DNA of 64,000 bases from positions 3,224,501 to 3,288,500 of the forward strand of contig NZ_CP081903.1 of NCBI RefSeq assembly GCF_020091405.1. Reading direction: 5' to 3'. The notes below the pieces were generated by a model. That model ran no database searches. It saw only the letters and a program-made list of their open reading frames with translations, and was not told the origin of the DNA. Position 1 is the first letter of the stretch; every line of letters starts with the position of its first letter. The position numbers and the translations under genes are program-made. Shown piece after piece: positions 1 through 8,077 of the stretch. The stretch is from Bacteroides cellulosilyticus. Its GTDB lineage: Bacteria > Bacteroidota > Bacteroidia > Bacteroidales > Bacteroidaceae.

Positions 1-2
1 CG

Positions 3-923
3 TGGAGAATAACTTTGTTCACTTCCGGCACTACAGGTTTGCCAAAGCGAGTTTCGCATACCTTCGAATCTATTACCCGTTTTGTACGCAGCGGTGACAA
101 ACATCAGAATGATGTCTGGGGCTTTGCTTATAATCCTACTCACATGGCGGGTTTGCAAGTCTTTTTTCAAGCCCTACTGAATCTGAATCCGATGATTCGC
201 TTGTTCGGATTGGAGAAGAAAACTATCGTTCATGAAATACGGGAAAACAGTATAACGAATATTTCTGCCACTCCCACTTTTTATCGTTTATTATTGCCTG
301 CAGAAGATGTCTGCCCTTCGGTAACCAGAATAACTTCCGGTGGTGAAAAGTTTGATGAGCATGCTTTGTCTTTATTGCGGGAAATGTTTCCCAACGCCAG
401 GATAACTAATGTTTATGCTTCTACTGAGGCCGGTACTCTTTTTGCTTCCAAGGGAAATGAATTCACTATCAAGGAAGCAATGGAACATTTGATAAAGGTG
501 GAGGAACATGAACTCTTTTTACATAAATCTTTGATGGGGGAATCATCCGGTCTGCAAATCGAAGGTGACTGGTATGCTACAGGTGATTTGATTGAGGTTA
601 CCGGTCACTCTCCATTCACTTTCCATTTTATCTCACGTAAAAATGAGATGATAAATGTAGGAGGGTATAAAGTCAATCCTACCGAGGTGGAAGATGTTAT
701 CCGGCTTTGCCCCGGTGTCTTGGACGTATCGGTCTATGCGAAAAAAAATGCTATTTTGGGGAATATTGTTTGTTGTGAGGTCGTGAGGAATTCTGAAGAT
801 ATGACCGAGCTTTTTCTCAGGGAGTTTCTTCGGGATAAACTACAGGAATTTAAAATACCGCGTTTCGTGAAGTTCGTTGCTAATCTGCAAACCACAAGGA
901 CTGGTAAAATTTCAAGAAAATAA
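3..923 (+). CDS. AMP-binding acyl/aryl ligase, C-terminal part (cut by window edge)
   Basis: The reading frame is open to the left edge, so the N-terminus is missing. What remains has the hallmarks of the ANL (acyl-CoA synthetase) superfamily: the phosphate loop TSGTTGLPK at bases 21-47, an ATGDL motif at 576-590 whose Asp binds the ribose of ATP, a hinge followed by the GGYKVNPTEVE segment, and a C-terminal TRTGKISRK holding the usual catalytic Lys. Such enzymes activate a carboxylic acid as an acyl-adenylate and pass it to CoA or a carrier. The substrate cannot be read from sequence. It ends five bases before a ketoreductase-like SDR and sits in a glycan locus, so an inferred role is supplying an acyl group for glycan decoration. 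Confidence 0.85.
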   Translation, partial: WRITLFTSGTTGLPKRVSHTFESITRFVRSGDKHQNDVWGFAYNPTHMAGLQVFFQALLNLNPMIRLFGLEKKTIVHEIRENSITNISATPTFYRLLLPAEDVCPSVTRITSGGEKFDEHALSLLREMFPNARITNVYASTEAGTLFASKGNEFTIKEAMEHLIKVEEHELFLHKSLMGESSGLQIEGDWYATGDLIEVTGHSPFTFHFISRKNEMINVGGYKVNPTEVEDVIRLCPGVLDVSVYAKKNAILGNIVCCEVVRNSEDMTELFLREFLRDKLQEFKIPRFVKFVANLQTTRTGKISRK

Positions 924-928
924 GAAAT

Positions 929-1663
929 ATGGAGATAAAGAATATATTGGTTACAGGCGTTTCACGAGGGCTTGGCATCCAAATCGTGAAGTCTTTGCTG
1001 GCGGATGGTCATTATTGCGTGTATGGTGTCAGCCGGAGTAAGACTCCTGAATTGGAGATACTGCTCTCCACTTATCCCGATCGCCTGAAGTGGATTGGAT
1101 ATGATTTAGGCAATGTGGAAGATATCCGTAAGGTTATCTTTAAAGAGTTCATTGGTTTTGACACTCCTTTGCATGGCTTTGTCAATAATGCGGCTGTCGC
1201 TTATGACGACATTGTGACCAACTTGAATTATGAGCCGTTGTTGAATATGTATAATGTGAATGTGTTTGCTCCCATGATGATAACGAAATACGCTATCCGT
1301 CATTTTTTGTTGCATAACACCAAGGGGAGTATTGTGCATTTATCTTCGATCAGTGTCCATACCGGCTATAAAGGCCTTGCCATGTATGCTTCTTCCAAAG
1401 GTGCTTTAGAGGCTTTCTCCAAGAATACTGCCCGGGAATGGGGCGAGAAAGGCATCCGTTCCAATGCACTTGTGGCAGGTTTTATGGAGACGGATATGAG
1501 TGCTACGCTGACGGATGATCAGAAGAACCGTATTTATAAACGTACTTCCTTGAAAATTCCTACTACCACCCGTTCTGTGGCAGAGACTATAAAATTCCTA
1601 TTGTCCGACATGGCAGAATCCGTTACAGCTCAGAACATTCATGTCGATTCAGGTACTATTTGA
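929..1663 (+). CDS. SDR-family oxidoreductase, FabG-like
   Basis: This 244-residue protein is a classical short-chain dehydrogenase/reductase. Visible features are the nucleotide-binding TGVSRGLG at residues 9-16, NNAA at 86-89, the active-site Ser near 139-140 and YASSK with Tyr153 and Lys157. The end reads as a FabG-type ...VDSGTI. The family reduces carbonyls with NAD(P)H; 3-oxoacyl and sugar-like substrates are both common. The gene follows the acyl ligase by five bases and its stop overlaps the region just before the next ATG, so the three genes are surely cotranscribed. With a ligase upstream and an acyltransferase downstream, reduction of an activated 3-oxoacyl group is a reasonable inference, not shown. 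Confidence 0.88.
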   Translation: MEIKNILVTGVSRGLGIQIVKSLLADGHYCVYGVSRSKTPELEILLSTYPDRLKWIGYDLGNVEDIRKVIFKEFIGFDTPLHGFVNNAAVAYDDIVTNLNYEPLLNMYNVNVFAPMMITKYAIRHFLLHNTKGSIVHLSSISVHTGYKGLAMYASSKGALEAFSKNTAREWGEKGIRSNALVAGFMETDMSATLTDDQKNRIYKRTSLKIPTTTRSVAETIKFLLSDMAESVTAQNIHVDSGTI

Positions 1664-1665
1664 TT

Positions 1666-2631
1666 ATGGAAATAAAGGTTTGCACGACGAAAGAGTGGAC
1701 GGAACAGGAATGGGACAGTTATGTCACCAGTTTTAATGAAGTTTTTGAAAGAGGGTATCCAAAAGAGTATTTCAGGCATAAGTATCTGTCTACATTGGAT
1801 GGCTGTTCTTATCATGCTTTGTTATTGAATGATGCAGGGGAGGCAGTAGGTGCTTGTTCTGTTATCCCATACCATTATAGGAATTCTTCCGTTGAGTTTA
1901 AGAACGGCTTGGCTGTGGACGTTTTCATTATTGAGTCTTATCGTACCGATCCGTTGATGCTTCGTCGTATGTACAAGAAATTGACAAAACTTTTAGTGGA
2001 AAAGTCTGTCGTTGCAGTTATGGCTGTTCCTAATGCTACTGCATATCCCTATTGGAAGAATGTGGTGAAATGGAAAGATGTCGGTTCACTTCGATACTGG
2101 GCTGTTCCTGTTCGTGCGGGGAATATTATTCATAAATCAGGTTTTATAAATCTTTTCTCGCGTGCTTATTGTTCACTGATGCTTGGAATATCTTCTGTGC
2201 TATGTTTATTGGGAAGATGCCAGAAGCGTTATAAATATTCTATAATAGAATCAGAATTTTTCTTGAGAGAACGGTTTGGAGCCGATTATTGCTGTGAAGA
2301 AAATGAGGGCGTCAAGAACTACTATCGGATAATGGACGAGGAAGGCGTCAGAACTGCCTATCTGATTTATTCCCGGGAAAATGGGACTTTATCCTTCCGC
2401 TCCCTATATAAAGGTGTATCGCATATATTAAAACGTCATGATGTCGATTTGATCTTGTATGTTGGCCCTTTTAGTTTCTTCCAGACTCTGTTCTTTAAAA
2501 TTCCTCGCAAGTTTGAACCTAAATTATTGCCATTAACTTGCGATTTACTATTACCACAAGAAAATTCTTATAACGATATTTTAGACTTTTCTAATTGGGA
2601 TTTTGGGCTTCTCAATTATGATGTCAGATAA
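1666..2631 (+). CDS. GNAT-like acyltransferase of a glycan locus
   Basis: The protein is 321 residues from the ATG at 1666, two bases after the preceding stop; an in-frame TTG at 1660 overlaps that stop and is less likely. The N-terminal half looks like a GNAT fold: a central strand (YHALLLNDAGEAVGACSVIP) followed by an acidic strand and a helix (RRMYKKLTKLL) where acetyl-CoA would bind. The C-terminal half is less clear and may form a second, degenerate GNAT-like lobe. Similar proteins occur in bacterial polysaccharide loci, where they are thought to acylate amino sugars. The family assignment is moderate and the substrate is unknown. Confidence 0.6.
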   Translation: MEIKVCTTKEWTEQEWDSYVTSFNEVFERGYPKEYFRHKYLSTLDGCSYHALLLNDAGEAVGACSVIPYHYRNSSVEFKNGLAVDVFIIESYRTDPLMLRRMYKKLTKLLVEKSVVAVMAVPNATAYPYWKNVVKWKDVGSLRYWAVPVRAGNIIHKSGFINLFSRAYCSLMLGISSVLCLLGRCQKRYKYSIIESEFFLRERFGADYCCEENEGVKNYYRIMDEEGVRTAYLIYSRENGTLSFRSLYKGVSHILKRHDVDLILYVGPFSFFQTLFFKIPRKFEPKLLPLTCDLLLPQENSYNDILDFSNWDFGLLNYDVR

Positions 2632-2646
2632 CCTTCATACTTAATA

Positions 2647-3501
2647 ATGAATATACTGACCTTCGACATCGAAGACTGGTATAACTGTGACTTCATCTCG
2701 GGAGATTTCGACTGGGACAAACATGAAGTGCGCATATACCAAGGCGTAGACCGTATTCTCGAAGAATTGGAGAAACGGAACCAGAAAGGAACATTCTTTT
2801 GTCTTGGATGGATTGCTGAAAAACATCCGGATGTGATTTGTTCCATTCAAAAGCAAGGGCACCATATTGGTTGCCATTCTTATCAGCATGAGTTATCTTT
2901 CCGTTTTGATGAGAAGACGTTTAAGGCGGATACTCTGAAAGCGAAATGTTTGATAGAAGATGTGACGGGAGAGAAAGTGAATGCTTTTCGTGCTCCAGGC
3001 TTTTCTATAACTAAGAATAATACATGGGCACTTTATAGTTTGGCGGAAATGGGATTCAAATATGATTGTTCGATGTTTCCAGCCCCTCATGATTACGGTG
3101 GTATGCCAAGTTATGGAGAGGCTGTTCCTAAGCGGATTGATGTAGGTGATGGAAGAATTATCAAGGAGTTTCCGATAAATATCCATCCGATAATGGGCAA
3201 ACATATTGTTTTTTCCGGCGGTGGTTTCTTCCGGTTATTTCCTTATTGGCTGATTAATCATTGGGGAAAGCATAGTGACTATATGATGACTTATTTTCAT
3301 CCGAGAGATTTTGATGTAAATCAGCCTGTAATAGAGACACTACCTGCAATGAGACGTTTTAAAAGTTATGTTGGTATAAAAGGTGCATTTACTAAGTTTC
3401 AACGGCTATTGGATCATTATGAGTTTTATAATGTGGAACAGGCAGATGAAATCATAAATTGGGAAATCGCTCCTATCGTGGAATTGAAAAGTTTAAAATA
3501 G
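2647..3501 (+). CDS. Polysaccharide deacetylase (NodB-like, DUF3473 tail)
   Basis: The 284-residue protein has the NodB carbohydrate-esterase layout. FDIED at residues 6-10 gives the catalytic and metal-binding aspartates, HSYQH at 77-81 gives the two metal-binding histidines, and RAPGFS at 115-120 is motif 3. The last ~100 residues resemble the DUF3473 extension found on exopolysaccharide deacetylases (YFHPRDFD near residue 217). There is no signal peptide, so it would act in the cytoplasm on a lipid-linked or nucleotide-linked sugar, or on a chain before export. It lies between the acyltransferase and gmd in one operon; removing an N-acetyl group ahead of re-acylation is an inference from that context. 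Confidence 0.88.
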   Translation: MNILTFDIEDWYNCDFISGDFDWDKHEVRIYQGVDRILEELEKRNQKGTFFCLGWIAEKHPDVICSIQKQGHHIGCHSYQHELSFRFDEKTFKADTLKAKCLIEDVTGEKVNAFRAPGFSITKNNTWALYSLAEMGFKYDCSMFPAPHDYGGMPSYGEAVPKRIDVGDGRIIKEFPINIHPIMGKHIVFSGGGFFRLFPYWLINHWGKHSDYMMTYFHPRDFDVNQPVIETLPAMRRFKSYVGIKGAFTKFQRLLDHYEFYNVEQADEIINWEIAPIVELKSLK

Positions 3502-3505
3502 AAAT

Positions 3506-4588
3506 ATGAAAAAAGTAGCATTACTAACAGGTATCACCGGCCAGGACGGTTCTTTCCTTGCCGAGTTTTTAATTGAAAAAGGTTATGAGGTTCACGGCAT
3601 CCTTCGTCGTTCTTCTTCATTCAATACAGGACGTATCGAGCATCTTTATCTGGATGAATGGGTACGTGACATGAAACAACAGCGATTGGTCAATCTCCAT
3701 TATGGAGATATGACGGATAGTAGTTCACTGATCCGTATCATCCAGCAGGTGCAACCTGACGAAATTTATAATCTTGCGGCACAAAGCCATGTGAAGGTAT
3801 CTTTTGATGTACCTGAATACACGGCTGAAGCTGATGCGGTAGGTACGCTTCGTATGTTGGAAGCTGTCCGTATTTTGGGTTTGGAGAAGAAGACGAAGAT
3901 TTATCAGGCTTCCACCTCGGAACTTTACGGTAAGGTTCAAGAGGTTCCTCAGAAAGAGACCACTTCTTTTTATCCTCGTAGTCCATACGGTGTAGCTAAA
4001 CAGTATGGTTTTTGGATAACGAAGAATTATCGTGAGAGCTACGGTATGTTTGCCGTAAATGGTATTTTGTTCAATCATGAGAGTGAACGTCGGGGAGAGA
4101 CTTTTGTAACCCGTAAGATCACTCTTGCTGCTGCCCGTATTGCACAAGGTTTTCAAGATAAGTTGTATTTGGGTAATTTGGACGCCCGTCGTGACTGGGG
4201 ATATGCAAAGGATTATATAGAGTGTATGTGGTTGATTCTGCAACACGATACGCCGGAAGATTTTGTGATAGCTACCGGTGAGATGCATACTGTTCGCGAG
4301 TTTGCCACTTTGGCATTCCATGAGGTTGGCATTGAACTCCGTTGGGAAGGTGAGGGTATTAATGAAAAAGGTATTGACTTAAAAACGGGTAAAGTGCTTG
4401 TTGAGGTTGATCCTAAATATTTCCGTCCTTGCGAGGTTGAGCAGTTATTAGGTGATCCTACTAAAGCGAAGACTTTGCTTGGTTGGAATCCGACGAAAAC
4501 TAGTTTTTCTGAGTTGGTGAAGATAATGGCGGTGCATGATATGAAGTTTGTGAAAAAGTTATATCTGAAAGCTCAAGTGGGGAAATAA
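3506..4588 (+). CDS. gmd: GDP-mannose 4,6-dehydratase
   Basis: This 360-residue extended SDR makes GDP-4-keto-6-deoxymannose from GDP-mannose, the first step to GDP-fucose, GDP-rhamnose or GDP-perosamine. Gly9, Gly12 and Gly15 of TGITGQDG bind NADP, Thr137/Glu139 lie in TSELYG, and Tyr151/Lys155 form the YxxxK pair. The [16 protein letters not shown] segment is typical of Gmd. Length is normal for the family. It starts five bases after the deacetylase stop. The usual partner, GDP-fucose synthase (fcl), is not next to it; a toxin-antitoxin-like pair and a different epimerase follow. The 4-keto sugar must therefore be finished by an enzyme encoded elsewhere or upstream of the window. Confidence 0.95.
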   Translation: MKKVALLTGITGQDGSFLAEFLIEKGYEVHGILRRSSSFNTGRIEHLYLDEWVRDMKQQRLVNLHYGDMTDSSSLIRIIQQVQPDEIYNLAAQSHVKVSFDVPEYTAEADAVGTLRMLEAVRILGLEKKTKIYQASTSELYGKVQEVPQKETTSFYPRSPYGVAKQYGFWITKNYRESYGMFAVNGILFNHESERRGETFVTRKITLAAARIAQGFQDKLYLGNLDARRDWGYAKDYIECMWLILQHDTPEDFVIATGEMHTVREFATLAFHEVGIELRWEGEGINEKGIDLKTGKVLVEVDPKYFRPCEVEQLLGDPTKAKTLLGWNPTKTSFSELVKIMAVHDMKFVKKLYLKAQVGK

Positions 4589-4601
4589 GGATTCAATCTT
4601 A

Positions 4602-4631
4602 TTGATTTTCTAAAAAATAGCTGTATCTTTG
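4602..4631 (+). promoter_or_regulatory. Bacteroides-type promoter of the small gene pair
   Basis: TTG at 4602-4604 is followed after 19 bases by TATCTTTG (4624-4631), a full match to the Bacteroides -7 box TAnnTTTG. Transcription would begin near 4638, 20 bases before the small ORF at 4658. The pair therefore has its own promoter inside the polysaccharide operon. Confidence 0.7.
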
Positions 4632-4657
4632 TAGCAAGTTTATTAATCATATCTTTT

Positions 4658-4804
4658 ATGAGCAAAAGTATAGAACATAAGAAGAAATCTGTCTTCCAAC
4701 GAATATTGGAAGATAAGAGAGCTATACGCAAATGTGTTCAAGAGGGAGGTGATGTTAAAAAATTAGCTAAAGAACGTGGAATTAAGTTCTCAACTCCCTT
4801 ATGA
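4658..4804 (+). CDS. Small basic protein, putative antitoxin partner
   Basis: A 48-residue ORF starts at the ATG at 4658, 27 bases after a TATCTTTG box. It is rich in Lys/Arg and Glu, predicted helical, and ends in KLAKERGIKFSTPL. Its last 29 bases overlap the start of the next gene (GTG at 4776) in another frame, which implies translational coupling. Similar small proteins with a C-terminal (K/R)xRGxKFxxP motif precede toxin-like genes in Bacteroidales genomes as I recall; I cannot confirm homology here. Antitoxin is an inference from size, overlap, own promoter and position. Confidence 0.5.
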   Translation: MSKSIEHKKKSVFQRILEDKRAIRKCVQEGGDVKKLAKERGIKFSTPL

Positions 4805-5258
4805 AGTTACAGAAGAAAGTGAATGGAACTATTCCTTTATAACTAAGCATGGCATTGTTTACCATGCTTATTTTATAGATTTCTCTATTTATCATCCAGC
4901 TTTCAATGATGTTTATACTTTTAACATAGAGCCGGAAACAGATAACCCTCATCCTATAGATAATCGAATAGCTCAAACGATAGCACATCTTTTAAAACTT
5001 TTCTTTTCTGTTAGAGAAAGAGCTATGATTATGGTTTGCGATAACTTAGATGGGAAAGAAGAAAAAAGAAAGATTCTATTTTCTAGATGGTTTTTGAAAT
5101 ATAATGATGGGGGGATAATAAAATATGACGCCGCAACAACAACTGATGATTATCAATTATATGTATCCATTTACCTAAACAGAAACAATTCTCAACGAGA
5201 TGAGTTAGTTGCCGCTTTTTATGATTTGGTTAAGAATAATCTTTATCCTATAGATTGA
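4776..5258 (+). CDS. DUF6169-like protein, putative toxin partner
   Basis: The protein is 160 residues from a GTG start that overlaps the upstream small ORF; no ATG is near the beginning of the conserved part (LPYEVTEESEWNYSFITKHG). It has no signal peptide or membrane segment. The pattern 'PYEV...YSF.T..GI.Y...F.D' and the C-terminal strand-helix resemble proteins named DUF6169 in Bacteroidetes; that name is given from memory with moderate confidence. No catalytic motif is recognised. A small overlapping upstream gene, an own promoter and insertion into a polysaccharide operon make a toxin-antitoxin or defence role plausible but unproven. It ends seven bases before the epimerase gene. Confidence 0.55.
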   Translation: MELSSQLPYEVTEESEWNYSFITKHGIVYHAYFIDFSIYHPAFNDVYTFNIEPETDNPHPIDNRIAQTIAHLLKLFFSVRERAMIMVCDNLDGKEEKRKILFSRWFLKYNDGGIIKYDAATTTDDYQLYVSIYLNRNNSQRDELVAAFYDLVKNNLYPID

Positions 5259-5265
5259 TTTTTTC

Positions 5266-6243
5266 ATGAATATACTTATTACTGGAATTCACGGTTTCGT
5301 GGGTTCCAATCTTGTTGTTGCCTTAAAGGAGCATCATGTCCTTTATGGACTTGATATTATTGCACCTGAGAAAGAGGGAGTTGAGAAAACTTTCTCTTGG
5401 AAAGATATTGAATCTACTGCTTTTCCGATGCAACAATTGCCCCAGTTTGATGCCATCATTCATTTGGCCGGTAAAGCCCATGATACAAAGAATCAATCAG
5501 CGGCACAGGTATATTTTGATATCAATACGGGACTGACACGGAAGATTTTTGATTTCTTTTTGGAGTCAAGAGCGAAGAAATTCATATTCTTTAGTTCTGT
5601 GAAAGCTGCTGCTGATAGTGTGGTGGGAGATATGTTGAGGGAGGATGTGATACCTACGCCGGTGGGACCATACGGGGAAAGTAAGATAGCTGCTGAAAAT
5701 TACATTCTTTCGAAATTAAGAATTAAAAATGAAAAATTAAAGCTGCACGATGATGACAAGCAGGTGTATATATTGAGGCCTTGTATGATTCACGGTCCGG
5801 GTAATAAGGGTAATCTGAATTTGCTTTATAACGTTGTGAAGAAAGGCATTCCTTGGCCTTTGGGTGATTTTGAGAATAAGCGTTCGTTTACTTCGATTGA
5901 TAACCTTTGCTATGTGGTGGAGGGACTGCTTACAAAGGATATTGCAAGTGGCATTTACCATATGGGAGATGATGAAGCTCTTTCTACGAATGAGTTGATT
6001 GCCCTTATGTGTGAAGCTATGGGTAAGGAACCTCATATCTGGAAGATGAACAGGAAGATGATGGAAGGTTGTGCCGGTTTAGGGGCATTGCTCCATCTGC
6101 CCTTGAATACTGAACGCCTCCGGAAGTTGACGGAGAATTATGTGGTGAGTAATGAAAAGATAAAGTCTGCGCTTGGCATAGAGAAAATGCCTGTTTGTGC
6201 GGCTGAGGGGATTATGAAAACGATAAGATCATTTTCAGATTAA
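5266..6243 (+). CDS. NAD-dependent sugar epimerase/dehydratase
   Basis: The 325-residue extended SDR shows the NAD-binding TGIHGFVG (Gly7, Gly10, Gly13), a Ser in FFSSVKAAA near residue 111 and the catalytic pair Tyr136/Lys140 in YGESK. The family includes UDP-glucose/UDP-GlcNAc 4-epimerases and 4-keto reductases. In Bacteroides surface-glycan loci this type usually sits right before a WecA-like transferase, as here, and is thought to make the first sugar that is loaded on undecaprenyl phosphate; this is family knowledge, not shown by sequence. Residues about 149-160 (SKLRIKNEKLKL) come from an AT-rich repeat inserted in frame, which lengthens a loop after the active-site helix. Confidence 0.88.
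   Translation: MNILITGIHGFVGSNLVVALKEHHVLYGLDIIAPEKEGVEKTFSWKDIESTAFPMQQLPQFDAIIHLAGKAHDTKNQSAAQVYFDINTGLTRKIFDFFLESRAKKFIFFSSVKAAADSVVGDMLREDVIPTPVGPYGESKIAAENYILSKLRIKNEKLKLHDDDKQVYILRPCMIHGPGNKGNLNLLYNVVKKGIPWPLGDFENKRSFTSIDNLCYVVEGLLTKDIASGIYHMGDDEALSTNELIALMCEAMGKEPHIWKMNRKMMEGCAGLGALLHLPLNTERLRKLTENYVVSNEKIKSALGIEKMPVCAAEGIMKTIRSFSD
5713..5742. repeat. AT-rich repeat inserted in frame in the epimerase gene
   Basis: The stretch of (A)ATTAA(G/A)AATTAAAAAT-type sequence is nearly the same as the AT-rich string right after the gene stop at 6241-6266. It encodes Lys/Leu/Asn-rich residues and breaks the otherwise conserved segment between YGESKIAAENYI and QVYILRP. Confidence 0.5.
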
Positions 6244-6280
6244 AAATTAATAATTCAAAATTAAAAGGGAAAGTACTGTT

Positions 6281-7231
6281 ATGTATTACCTGATTATATT
6301 GGTTCTGCTATTTTTAGCAGAACTTTTTTATTTTAAGCTGGCTGATAAGTGCAATATCATTGATAAGCCTAATGAGCGTAGTTCACATACGAAAGTCACT
6401 TTGCGTGGCGGCGGGATCATCTTCTATTTCGGTGCATTGGCCTATTTCCTGACGAATCATTGGGAATATCCCTGGTTTATGGTGGCATTGACTTTGATAA
6501 CATTCATCAGCTTTGTGGATGATATCCGTTCCACTTCTCAAGGTCTGAGATTAGTATTCCATTTCTCCGCTATGGCCTTGATGTTCTACCAGTGGGGATT
6601 GTTTTCGCTTTCCTGGTGGTGGATAATCGTAGCATTAATTATTTGTACCGGTATTATTAACGCTTATAATTTCATGGATGGCATCAATGGAATCACCGGC
6701 GGTTATTCCTTGGTTGTTTTAGTAGCCTTGGCTTATATCAATGCTGAAATTACGGCGTTTATTGAGCCTGCTTTGATTAATACTGTTTTATGCTCTGTCC
6801 TGGTGTTTTGCTTTTTCAATTTCCGCAAGAAAGCGAAATGTTTTGCCGGTGATGTCGGTTCGGTTAGTATCGCTTTTATTCTTCTTTTCTTGATAGGTAA
6901 GCTAATTCTGACGACCGGAGATTTCAGCTGGATAATCCTGTTATCCGTTTATGGTGTCGATAGTGTCCTGACTATCATTCATCGTCTGATGCTTCATGAG
7001 AATATTGGTTTGCCTCATCGGAAACACATGTATCAGTTGATGGCGAATGAATTGAATATGTCTCATGTGATGGTAGCGTTGATTTATATGGCAGCACAAG
7101 CAGTTATAATAATGGGATATATTAGATATCTAAATTATGGCTATGCATTTTTGCTATGTACTATTCTGCTACTTGGCTTGGTTTATATTTGTTTTATGAA
7201 AAAGTTCTTTAGATTGCATCAATCTGTTTAG
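6281..7231 (+). CDS. WecA/MraY-like undecaprenyl-phosphate phosphosugar transferase
   Basis: The 316-residue membrane protein has about ten hydrophobic helices. It carries the family signatures: an early RSSHTKVTLRGGG loop, the Asp pair in FVDDIRST (metal binding), NAYNFMDGINGITGG, and the late loop GLPHRKHMYQL with the conserved His residues. Enzymes of this family move a HexNAc- or deoxyHexNAc-1-phosphate from a UDP-sugar to undecaprenyl phosphate in the inner membrane, starting repeat-unit synthesis. Placement after the epimerase fits the standard last two genes of a Bacteroides polysaccharide locus. A terminator-like hairpin follows. Confidence 0.9.
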   Translation: MYYLIILVLLFLAELFYFKLADKCNIIDKPNERSSHTKVTLRGGGIIFYFGALAYFLTNHWEYPWFMVALTLITFISFVDDIRSTSQGLRLVFHFSAMALMFYQWGLFSLSWWWIIVALIICTGIINAYNFMDGINGITGGYSLVVLVALAYINAEITAFIEPALINTVLCSVLVFCFFNFRKKAKCFAGDVGSVSIAFILLFLIGKLILTTGDFSWIILLSVYGVDSVLTIIHRLMLHENIGLPHRKHMYQLMANELNMSHVMVALIYMAAQAVIIMGYIRYLNYGYAFLLCTILLLGLVYICFMKKFFRLHQSV

Positions 7232-7257
7232 AATCAGCTGATTATAAATTAGTGATA

Positions 7258-7287
7258 GGAAACAGCTCCCGGTGGGCTGTTTTCTTT
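7258..7287 (+). terminator. Terminator after the polysaccharide operon
   Basis: GAAACAGC at 7259-7266 pairs with GCTGTTTT at 7276-7283 around a CCCGGTGG loop and is followed by T-rich sequence. It lies 27 bases after the transferase stop. Confidence 0.6.
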
Positions 7288-7381
7288 GTTTATGTGTGTA
7301 TATATCCTCACCTTTGCATCGTTGATCAACACAAGAATAAATAAAAACGAAGTTGAATTAAAATGTAAAAGGAGGAAGATT

Positions 7382-7888
7382 ATGCCTTTATTGTATTATG
7401 CGAGACAATCGCAGTTGAAAACGAAAGATGGGGTTAAGCAATGGCACCTGACACTAAAGAAGATAGGTAGGGCTGTAAGTTTGCAACAGTTGGGAGAGAT
7501 GGTGGCTGAAAAGTGTTCGGCAACACCGGGTGATGTGCACAATGTGATCAGAAACCTGATGTCGGTGATGCGGATGCAGTTATTGAACAGCCGTACTGTC
7601 CGTCTGGATGGACTGGGGACATTTACCGTGATGGCGCGGACACGCGGCAAGGGGGTAGATAATGAGAAAGATGTAAATCCGAATCAGGTGACATCCCTGC
7701 ACTTCATGTTTACTCCCGAATATACCCGTCCGGCAGCTTTGGGAACTACCCGTACATTGTGGCAGGGCGTTGAATTTGAGAAGTGGACCGGTGTGAATGG
7801 TTCTGCCGGTGATGAAGAAGATCCGGATAATGGCGGTGGTGGAAATTCCGGCAGCGGAGGAGGACTTGATGAAAATCCTCTGGGATAG
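7382..7888 (+). CDS. HU-like DNA-binding protein with Gly-rich tail
   Basis: The 168-residue protein starts at the ATG at 7382, which has a clear AAGGAGG Shine-Dalgarno at 7369-7375, rare in this window; an upstream in-frame ATG at 7286 would add an unlikely 32 residues and lies in a promoter-like region. Residues ~1-125 match the HU-related domain typical of Bacteroidetes (ARQS...GRAVSLQQLGEMVAE, then VRLDGLGTFTV). The last ~40 residues are acidic and Gly/Ser rich (DEEDPDNGGGGNSGSGGG), presumably disordered. Such proteins often close polysaccharide loci in Bacteroides. A promoter-like TTTG (7284-7287) and CACCTTTG (7309-7316) pair lies upstream. Confidence 0.88.
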   Translation: MPLLYYARQSQLKTKDGVKQWHLTLKKIGRAVSLQQLGEMVAEKCSATPGDVHNVIRNLMSVMRMQLLNSRTVRLDGLGTFTVMARTRGKGVDNEKDVNPNQVTSLHFMFTPEYTRPAALGTTRTLWQGVEFEKWTGVNGSAGDEEDPDNGGGGNSGSGGGLDENPLG

Positions 7889-7914
7889 ATTCATTGAAAC
7901 ACAAAGTAATTAAC

Positions 7915-8010
7915 ATGAAAAAGACAGCTTGGGATAAGATTTTGAAAATAGTGATAGCCGTAGCATCGGCTGTATTGGGGGCTTTAGGAGCCAATGCAAT
8001 GAATATGTAG
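7915..8010 (+). CDS. Smalltalk family peptide
   Basis: A 31-residue ORF begins MKKTAWDKILKIV and continues with one small-residue membrane helix (VIAVASAVLGALGANAM). The size, the Lys-rich start with W-D/E-K and the position directly after an HU-like gene match the 'smalltalk protein' family annotated in Bacteroides. Its function is unknown. A single transmembrane helix with its N-terminus in the cytoplasm is expected. It begins 26 bases after the HU-like gene and is followed by a strong terminator, so the two form a two-gene unit. Confidence 0.85.
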   Translation: MKKTAWDKILKIVIAVASAVLGALGANAMNM

Positions 8011-8036
8011 CGAAGAGCGCATATATGTAGAAGAAC

Positions 8037-8077
8037 AGAGGGCATATTAGGAATCTTCCTAATGTACCCTCTTTTTA
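8037..8077. terminator. Bidirectional terminator between convergent genes
   Basis: AGAGGG (8037-8042) and CCCTCT (8067-8072) close a stem whose inner part is AATATTAGGAA-like sequence against TTCCTAAT, about 16 pairs with one mismatch and one G-T. A-rich sequence precedes and T-rich sequence follows, so it can serve both the smalltalk gene and the LuxR gene ending at 8075. Confidence 0.85.

Noticed and set aside
3725..4321. A 198-residue open frame antisense to gmd
   Set aside because: It lies inside the well-supported gmd gene and has no recognisable domain or promoter.
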